Shown: positions 58,110 to 64,000 of the stretch, one piece after another
Position numbering within the stretch: the stretch's first letter is position 1
How the letters are laid out: every line of letters starts with the position of its first letter
Notes under the pieces: generated by a model
What the model saw: only the letters and a program-made list of their open reading frames with translations
What the model was told of the DNA's origin: nothing
The model's database searches: none
Translations under genes and position numbers: made by a program
DNA from: Parvibaculum sp002684405
GTDB taxonomy: Bacteria > Pseudomonadota > Alphaproteobacteria > Parvibaculales > Parvibaculaceae
Direction of reading: 5' to 3'
Length of the DNA stretch: 64,000 bases
Assembly (NCBI GenBank): GCA_965140395.1
Contig: OZ223206.1
Span: 310,001 to 374,000 of the forward strand

Positions 58110-58511
58110 ATGTCCGACAAGGCTGAAAAGAGCGAGGCCGAATGGAAGGCCGAGCTGACGCCCGAGCAATATCACGTAACCCGCGAACAGGGCACGGAAC
58201 GCCCCTTTTCCGGCCCCTGGTGGGACGAGAAGCGGGCGGGCTCCTATTCCTGCATCTGCTGCGGCGCGCCCCTGTTCCGGTCCGAAACCAAGTTTGAAAG
58301 CGGATCGGGCTGGCCGAGCTTTTTCGCGCCTGTCGACGCGGAGGCCGTGGGTATCACCGAGGACCGCGCGCATGGCATGGTGCGGACCGAGGCCCATTGC
58401 GCCAAATGCCAGGCGCATCTCGGCCATATCTTCCCCGACGGCCCCCCTCCCACGGGCCTGCGCTTCTGCATGAACGGCACCTCGCTCGACTTCACACCGG
58501 ACGACGAGTGA
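58110..58511 (+). CDS. msrB: peptide-methionine (R)-S-oxide reductase
   Basis: 133 residues. Repairs oxidised methionine. Seen: zinc Cys pairs CICCGAPLF and CAKCQAHLG, KFESGSGWPSF, and the catalytic Cys in LRFCMNGTSLDF. The usual resolving Cys pattern is kept. AAGGAA precedes ATG 58110; the longer open frame through a GC-rich stretch is rejected. Probably co-expressed with the downstream oligopeptidase gene, 34 bp away. Confidence 0.95.
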   Translation: MSDKAEKSEAEWKAELTPEQYHVTREQGTERPFSGPWWDEKRAGSYSCICCGAPLFRSETKFESGSGWPSFFAPVDAEAVGITEDRAHGMVRTEAHCAKCQAHLGHIFPDGPPPTGLRFCMNGTSLDFTPDDE

Positions 58512-58545
58512 TCCGCTTCCAAAAGTGAGCTCCCAAGTGAATTCG

Positions 58546-60651
58546 ATGAAACTGACGCCTCCCGCCGACGCGCCGCGTGCGCGCAAGATCCCTGCGACCG
58601 ACACCCATCACGGGATCACGCGCACCGACAACTACGCCTGGCTGCGCGACGAAAACTGGCGCGATGTCATGCGCGACCCGACCGTGCTGGATAAGGATAT
58701 CCGCAGCTATCTTGAAGCGGAGAACGCCTACACCGACAAGGCACTGGAGCCATTGGCGGACCTTCGCGAAACGCTCTTCAACGAGATGAAGGGCCGGATC
58801 AAAGAGGACGACAGCTCCGTTCCTTCACCCGACGGGCCTTACGCCTATTACACGCGCTATGAGGAAGGGTCGCAGCACCCGATCTTCTGCCGCCGCCCGC
58901 GCGATGCGGAAAACAGCGAGGCAGAAGAAATCATCCTGAACGGCAATGTCGAAGCGGAGGGCGAAGCCTATTTCAAGCTGGGCGACGTTGCTCATTCGCC
59001 GGTGCATCGCCTGGCCGCATGGTCGGCGGACCGCAAGGGCTCGGAATATTTCACCATTCGCCTGCGGGATCTGGAAACCGGCAAGGACCTTGCCGACGAG
59101 GTGCCGGACAGTTCGGGCGGCGTGGTCTGGGATGCTGTCGGCACGAGCTTTTTCTACACCCAGGTGGATGACGAACACCGCCCGCTGAAAGTATTCCGGC
59201 ATGTGGTGGGCACCTCCACGCAGGCCGATACGCTTGTCTATGAGGAAAAAGACCCGAGCTTCTTTGCCGGTGTCGGCGAGACGCAGAGCCGCAAATACAT
59301 CGTCATCGACACGCATGACCATCAGACGAGCGAAATCCACCTTATCCCCGCCGATGCGCCCGAGCTTTCCCCGCGCCTTGTCGCGGCCCGCGAGGAGGGC
59401 GTCGAATACGATCTCGAGCATGACGCGGAACGGCAGCGCTTTCTGATCCTGACCAACGCTGATGGCGCGGAAGATTTCAAGGTAATGGAAGCGCCGGAAG
59501 CGACGCCGGAACGCGAGCACTGGAAGGATTTTATCCCGCACAAGCCCGGTACGCTGCTACTCGGCCATGTCGCCTTCCGCAATCATTATGCCCGCATGGA
59601 ACGTCAGGGCGGCCTGCCGCGCATCGCCATCCGCCGTCTGCGTGACGATGCGGAGCATGAGATCGCCTTTGCCGAAGAGGCCTACGACCTCTCGCTCGGC
59701 GCCGGCTATGAATATGACACGTCGCGGATGCGCTTTTCCTATTCCTCCATGACGACCCCGGCCGAAGTCTTCGATTACGACATGGAGACGCGGGAGCGCA
59801 CCCTGAGGAAGCGTCAGGAAGTCCCTTCGGGCCACAATCCCGCTGACTATGTGACGCGCCGCATTTTTGCGACGGCGCCCGACGGCACGGAGGTGCCGGT
59901 CTCGATCCTGCATCACAAGGACACGCCCATCGACGGCAGCGCACCCTGCCTGCTCTATGGCTATGGCTCCTACGGTATTTCCATCCCGGCGAGCTTTTCG
60001 ATCGCGGCGCTGTCGCTTGTCGATCGTGGTTTCGTCTATGCCATCGCGCATATTCGCGGCGGCAAGGACAAAGGCTATCGCTGGTACACGGATGGCAAGC
60101 TCTTCAACAAGAAGAACACCTTCACCGACTTCATCGCGGCGGGCGAGCATCTGGCGGCGGAGAACTTCACCTCACGCGGCAACATTGTCGCGCAGGGCGG
60201 CAGCGCAGGCGGCATGCTGATGGGCGCCGTTGCGAATATGGCGCCCGACCTCTTCAAGGGCATCATCGCGGAAGTGCCTTTCGTCGACGTGCTGGCGACG
60301 ATCCTCGACGCATCTCTGCCGCTGACGCCGCCGGAATGGAACGAATGGGGCAATCCCATCGAAAGCAAGGAGGCCTATGAGTACATGGCTTCCTACAGCC
60401 CTTACGACAATGCGCGCGCACAGGCCTATCCGCATCTCTTTGCGCTGGGTGGCCTCACCGATCCGCGCGTCACCTATTGGGAACCCGCAAAATGGGTCGC
60501 AAAGCTCCGTGAATTGAAGACCGACGACAATGCACTGTTGCTCCATATCAACATGGATTCCGGCCATGGCGGCGCATCGGGGCGTTTCGAGCGATTGAAA
60601 GAGGTTGCCCGCGTCTTCGCCTTTGCGCTGGCGGTGACGGAGCGGGCGTGA
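58546..60651 (+). CDS. ptrB: S9 family oligopeptidase (oligopeptidase B-like)
   Basis: 701 residues from ATG 58546 (a GTG at 58525 is possible). Prolyl-oligopeptidase family: N-terminal THHGITRTDNYAWLRDENWR, seven-blade propeller, then alpha/beta hydrolase with nucleophile Ser in AQGGSAGGMLMGAVAN, acid and His in the terminal NMDSGHGGASGRFE. The lead-in RGGKDKGYRWYTDGKLFNKK is typical of protease II, which cuts after Lys/Arg in short peptides. Cytoplasmic: no signal peptide. Confidence 0.93.
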   Translation: MKLTPPADAPRARKIPATDTHHGITRTDNYAWLRDENWRDVMRDPTVLDKDIRSYLEAENAYTDKALEPLADLRETLFNEMKGRIKEDDSSVPSPDGPYAYYTRYEEGSQHPIFCRRPRDAENSEAEEIILNGNVEAEGEAYFKLGDVAHSPVHRLAAWSADRKGSEYFTIRLRDLETGKDLADEVPDSSGGVVWDAVGTSFFYTQVDDEHRPLKVFRHVVGTSTQADTLVYEEKDPSFFAGVGETQSRKYIVIDTHDHQTSEIHLIPADAPELSPRLVAAREEGVEYDLEHDAERQRFLILTNADGAEDFKVMEAPEATPEREHWKDFIPHKPGTLLLGHVAFRNHYARMERQGGLPRIAIRRLRDDAEHEIAFAEEAYDLSLGAGYEYDTSRMRFSYSSMTTPAEVFDYDMETRERTLRKRQEVPSGHNPADYVTRRIFATAPDGTEVPVSILHHKDTPIDGSAPCLLYGYGSYGISIPASFSIAALSLVDRGFVYAIAHIRGGKDKGYRWYTDGKLFNKKNTFTDFIAAGEHLAAENFTSRGNIVAQGGSAGGMLMGAVANMAPDLFKGIIAEVPFVDVLATILDASLPLTPPEWNEWGNPIESKEAYEYMASYSPYDNARAQAYPHLFALGGLTDPRVTYWEPAKWVAKLRELKTDDNALLLHINMDSGHGGASGRFERLKEVARVFAFALAVTERA

Positions 60652-60689
60652 AAATAAAAGAGGCGGGCTCCTCCCCCTGAGCCCGCCTC
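60650..60689 (-). terminator. rho-independent terminator of the TauD-like gene
   Basis: 11-bp stem GAGGCGGGCTC / GAGCCCGCCTC (60660-60670, 60679-60689). Read leftwards it is followed by TTTTATTTTC (60659-60650), so it ends the minus-strand dioxygenase transcript, reaching to the oligopeptidase stop. Confidence 0.8.
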
Positions 60690-60756
60690 ATATGCGCCAC
60701 TTCTTTTTAGTTCTTCTTCCGGGGCGCTTCCTCCGTCTCGTTTCAGCGCAGCCTTA

Positions 60757-61623
60757 TCACCTCGGCCTGTCGCCGATAATCGTCACGCGCTCCATCCGGC
60801 GCACGGCCGGCCAGTAATCCGACACGGCGTAGTGCTGGCAGGCTCGATTGTCCCAAAAAGCGATCGAGTTCTTCTCCCAGCGAAACCGGCACTGATATTC
60901 CGGGATCGCGGCCTGCGCATAGAGATGCTGCAGGAGCCTGTCGGATTCCCCGCGTTCCATACCGACAATATATTGCGTGAAGGCTGCATTGACGTAGAGC
61001 CCTCGGCGGCCCGTTTCCGGATGGGTCCGTACGACCGGATGCTCCACTTCCGGATATTTCCGGTTCATCTCCTCGATCTCTTCCGCGGTCTTGCCGCGCT
61101 TGGCCATCAGCTTGCGGAAATGCGCAAAGTCATGCACCGCGACCTTGCCCTCGATCTTCTCCTTCACCTCGTCGGACAATCCCTCATAGGCCGCATAGGA
61201 ATCGGAGAACAACGTATCGCCGCCCACCGGCGGCACTTCTATGGCGCGCAGGATGGAGCCGAGAGACGGGCATTCACGCCAGGTCACATCGCTGTGCCAT
61301 TTGTTCTCGCGCCCCTTGCTGTCCCGGTCATGGGTGATGGCGAGCACCTCCGGATATCCCTCCTTGTGGGGCGCGAATGGGTGCACCTCCAGCTCGCCGA
61401 ATTGCTTCGCAAAGGCCAGATGCTCTTGCGTGGAGATATCCTGGTCGCGGAAAAACAGGACCTTGTACTCAAGCAGGGCCTCGCGCAGCGCGGCCAGCGT
61501 GCCTTCGCCGGGGATGGTGGAGAGGTCGATCCCCTGCACCTCCGCCCCGATTGTCGGTGTCAGCGGCTCCAGCACGATCCCTCTATCCATGCTCGAAACC
61601 GGCTTTTCCAAAACCTCCGGCAT
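60757..61623 (-). CDS. TauD/TfdA family Fe(II)/2-oxoglutarate dioxygenase
   Basis: 288 residues from ATG 61621-61623 (GGGAGGAG upstream; the longer frame is not supported). Iron ligands: His and Asp in NKWHSDVTW, and the distal His in NRACQHYAVSD. 2-oxoglutarate Arg likely in RRMERVTI. Family members hydroxylate taurine, herbicide acids, alkyl sulfates and others; no taurine transporter is adjacent. Divergent from an IclR regulator that may control it. Confidence 0.9.
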   Translation of the reverse strand: MPEVLEKPVSSMDRGIVLEPLTPTIGAEVQGIDLSTIPGEGTLAALREALLEYKVLFFRDQDISTQEHLAFAKQFGELEVHPFAPHKEGYPEVLAITHDRDSKGRENKWHSDVTWRECPSLGSILRAIEVPPVGGDTLFSDSYAAYEGLSDEVKEKIEGKVAVHDFAHFRKLMAKRGKTAEEIEEMNRKYPEVEHPVVRTHPETGRRGLYVNAAFTQYIVGMERGESDRLLQHLYAQAAIPEYQCRFRWEKNSIAFWDNRACQHYAVSDYWPAVRRMERVTIIGDRPR

Positions 61624-61768
61624 ATCACTCCTCCCGTTGCGGCCCCTCGGGACCGCCTCCTCCTGTTCCCTCGGCCGGAAGGGTAAGCCCGCCGCGGACA
61701 TAAATGCTTCATCGGGTTTTTGAGATTTCGCGTAACGGAATTAGAATGATCTCAGGAGGATCAAGGCC

Positions 61769-62584
61769 CTGACCGAAAAAAATGCATCATCGGGCGTCCA
61801 GCCCGTCATTCGCAGCCTGCGCATACTGGAAGCGCTGAACCGCCGCGGCTCCGCCTCTCTCGCCGTCCTGCATGAGGCGACGGGGCTGCCCAAGCCCACC
61901 CTGGTGCGCCTTCTCGATACGCTGATCGAAGGGGGCTATGTGGTGCGCCTGCCCAGACGGGGCGGCTATCAGGTGGCGGAGCGGGTTTTGCGGCTATCAG
62001 GCGGGTATCGCCATCGCGAGCGCGTGGTGGATGCGGCGCGTCCCTTCCTCTCCGCGCTGACGGCTCAATACAAATGGTCCTTCGGTATCGCCACACTCGA
62101 TCGCAATGCCATGCGCATGCGTTATTCGACGCGGCAGCAAAGCCCTTTCGATACCGATCCGGACTATACGAACCGCCGGTTGCCGATGCTCATTTCCGCA
62201 TTGGGCCGCGCCTATATCTCCTTCTGCCCGGAGGAGGAGCGCGAGATGCTGCTCGGCATGCTGCGAGCGAGCAAGAGCCCGGCCAATGCGCCCGCGCGCG
62301 ACGAGGGACATGTCGCCGAAATCATCCGCAGGACGCGGGAAAAAGGCTATGCCACAACTGCACCATTGCCCGGCGATCCTGCCATGGGCATGTCGGTGCC
62401 CGTGATGGACGGCGAGAATGTGATGGCCTGCATCACCATGCGCTATATCAACTCCGCCATCAGCGAGCAGGAGGCGGCAAAGCGCTACCTTCCCGCCCTT
62501 CAGCGGGCCGCCCGCGCCATCGCGGCGGCGCTTGCCGAAGAAGAGCCGGACCTGCCGCCTATGAAGCTTTCGAACGGAGTGTAA
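61769..62584 (+). CDS. IclR family transcriptional regulator (probable CTG start)
   Basis: 271 residues if it starts at CTG 61769. The N-terminal winged helix is only complete with this start: VIRSLRILEALNRRGSASLA, then HEATGLPKPTLVRLLDTL. AGGAGG at 61754-61759 is 9 bp upstream, and no ATG, GTG or TTG lies in frame between that site and GTG 61904, which would remove half of the HTH. C-terminal effector domain about 80-260 (TAPLPGDPAMGMSVPVMDG). Divergent from the TauD gene; the 145-bp gap presumably carries its operator. Confidence 0.82.
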   Translation: MTEKNASSGVQPVIRSLRILEALNRRGSASLAVLHEATGLPKPTLVRLLDTLIEGGYVVRLPRRGGYQVAERVLRLSGGYRHRERVVDAARPFLSALTAQYKWSFGIATLDRNAMRMRYSTRQQSPFDTDPDYTNRRLPMLISALGRAYISFCPEEEREMLLGMLRASKSPANAPARDEGHVAEIIRRTREKGYATTAPLPGDPAMGMSVPVMDGENVMACITMRYINSAISEQEAAKRYLPALQRAARAIAAALAEEEPDLPPMKLSNGV

Positions 62585-64000
62585 GCGCAGCGTGGCCGCC
62601 GCCGGTTGCACGCAACCGTACGAGTTGGGCGGCTTCGTCGATTTCCGCCTCGCAGGCTTCCGTCTCAATGTCGTATCCGTTCGGAAACTGGAGCTTCGGC
62701 ACGAAAACCTCTGCCCGGCCTTCGCCCTCCGGATCGTAGACGAAGCGGAAGCGGCCCTTGTGGCGACGGAATTCGGTCTTTAGCGGACGGCCTTCCACAC
62801 TGCGGGCATAGGGCCGAACAAAGCCTTTCAGCGCCCGCCCACCGCTATCGATGTCGCTTTCGTCCACCCGCTGATCGACGCTGTAGATGGAGAGGTCTTC
62901 CTGGTTCCATCCATCGCCGATTGCCTGGTCATTGCGGTTTGAGGCCGTGTAGTTCCATTGTGTGGAATTGATGAGCAGCGTGTCTATGGCGTTGTACATC
63001 AGGTCAAGCGCCGTCACATGCTTCTCCCATGGCGCATCGGTGCGGTCGCCCGCCTCCCATGCCTTGTAGGCTGCGGCCTCGTCGAGGTCGTAGGGAATGC
63101 CGAACTCGCCCAGCAGGAAGGGGGCGCCGGTGCCGCCATTCAGCGTTTCGGATGCCTTTTTCAATCTCCCGAGCTGGCGCGTATAGGCGCCCTCGATTTC
63201 TTCCGGCCCATCGAGTTCGCGCCCGGTGAACGGGTTTACCCAGACCGGATAGTTGAATGTCTTTGTGCTAAGCGTCACCACATCGTACCAGTGGCTCGCA
63301 TTCACCGTGCGGTCCGGTGTGTCTTCCGGAAAGCCGTGTTTTGCGCCGCCCGCCGGGTCGAGTTCCGCAAACAGCAGCCAGTCATTATTGATGGCCCGCA
63401 TGGCCTTCGCGACGCGGGCGAAGAACGGCCCCATGAAGTCGCGGTCCATGTTCCAGTCGCGCCCGTGATGCGCCGCGAAGAAATTTTCGTTGAGTACCGC
63501 TGCCTCCCCGCCCTGCAGGCGATAGGCGCCCGCGGCCTCGAAAGGGCACAGCGCATCGGGTCGCCAGATCGACACACCGTCCGGGTTCACCAGACGGTCG
63601 GCTTTCTTGACTGTTTTGCGCTGCTCCCAATCGACGCCCATTTCGGGGATCATGCGCGGCAAGCCCCGCGCCACGGCAAGGCCGTCGATTACCGACCAGG
63701 CGAGACCCGGCCGGGCGGGCGCGGGGTTTTGCTGGCTCGGTCCGGTGTGGCGATAGCTCATCAGCTGGCCTACCCAGCCCGAGCCCGGCTCGTTCAGGGT
63801 ATCGAAGCCGATAACATTGGGCAGATCTCTCACCCGGGCGGCGACGGCTTCCATCGCGCCGATATAGTGGCCCTGCAAATACTCCTGGGCACTTTGTCCG
63901 TCGATCTCGAAATCCGGGCAGAAAGTGGAGCCTGCAAAGAAGAGCGTCCACATGATCGCATTGGCTGGATACCGGTAGTTACTCGACCATGTCATGGTCG
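62559..64000 (-). CDS. glycoside hydrolase family 5-like (endoglycoceramidase-type), N-terminus outside window
   Basis: At least 480 residues; the gene continues past the right edge, since the barrel's first strands are missing. Seen: acid/base Glu in IGFDTLNEPGSGW, nucleophile Glu in PFLLGEFGIPYD, Trp/Tyr of the substrate cleft in STQWNYTASN, and a C-terminal beta domain (about the last 90 residues) with TEFRRHKGRFRFVYDPE. This combination resembles endoglycoceramidases and related GH5 enzymes. Its 3' end overlaps the converging IclR gene by 26 bp. Substrate uncertain. Confidence 0.82.
   Translation of the reverse strand, partial: TMTWSSNYRYPANAIMWTLFFAGSTFCPDFEIDGQSAQEYLQGHYIGAMEAVAARVRDLPNVIGFDTLNEPGSGWVGQLMSYRHTGPSQQNPAPARPGLAWSVIDGLAVARGLPRMIPEMGVDWEQRKTVKKADRLVNPDGVSIWRPDALCPFEAAGAYRLQGGEAAVLNENFFAAHHGRDWNMDRDFMGPFFARVAKAMRAINNDWLLFAELDPAGGAKHGFPEDTPDRTVNASHWYDVVTLSTKTFNYPVWVNPFTGRELDGPEEIEGAYTRQLGRLKKASETLNGGTGAPFLLGEFGIPYDLDEAAAYKAWEAGDRTDAPWEKHVTALDLMYNAIDTLLINSTQWNYTASNRNDQAIGDGWNQEDLSIYSVDQRVDESDIDSGGRALKGFVRPYARSVEGRPLKTEFRRHKGRFRFVYDPEGEGRAEVFVPKLQFPNGYDIETEACEAEIDEAAQLVRLRATGGGHAALTLRSKAS

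Overview
The window looks like a GC-rich alphaproteobacterial chromosome, most likely Hyphomicrobiales (Rhizobiales). The evidence is a MucR/Ros regulator, DUF1491, DUF2336, DUF5330 and DUF6456 proteins, a DUF2849-cysI-DUF934 sulfite-assimilation operon, a phasin, a GTA-type terminase pair and many acyl-CoA genes. A Parvibaculum-like relative is plausible but cannot be shown from sequence alone. No rRNA, tRNA or CRISPR array was seen.

Layout. 1-6 kb: the tip of an acyl-CoA dehydrogenase, an SDR, a decayed phage/GTA packaging module (small terminase, truncated large terminase, holin-like protein), a HAD hydrolase, a cupin and a GIY-YIG nuclease gene bracketed by inverted copies of a dispersed hairpin repeat. 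6-17 kb: a class A penicillin-binding protein, the ABC-F protein Uup, an NMT1/SsuA-type ABC importer and the sulfite-reductase operon. 17.3-20.1 kb: a lower-GC restriction-modification island (ribbon-helix-helix protein, C5 methyltransferase, NotI-like endonuclease, Vsr). 20-29 kb: phasin with a striking double operator, DadA, a class III aminotransferase, a Tat-exported nitroreductase-like protein, an MscS channel and RF3. 29-45 kb: envelope lipoproteins (one frameshifted), SufE, a DnaA-domain-IV-like/DUF6456 pair, XRE and MucR regulators, a ParA with a small DNA-binding-like partner, a Rieske oxygenase, DUF2336, small exported proteins and a nitrilase-family hydrolase. 45-64 kb: a Crp/Fnr regulator, DUF2332, a divergent citrate synthase / HTH-citrate synthase pair, a CBS histidine kinase, twin MFS transporters, fatty-acid or CoA-thioester genes (enoyl-CoA hydratase, acyl-CoA synthetase, MaoC), MsrB, an S9 oligopeptidase, a TauD dioxygenase with a divergent IclR regulator, and a GH5-like glycosidase running off the right edge.

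Dispersed palindromic repeats fill many intergenic gaps. One class forms inverted 35-bp pairs; two pairs are empty (18- and 27-bp spacers) and one holds the GIY-YIG gene. The observations most worth following are that repeat/nuclease unit, the HTH-citrate synthase fusion facing a citrate synthase across a perfect palindrome, the NotI-like R-M island, and the phasin promoter flanked by two identical-format dyads 52 bp apart.
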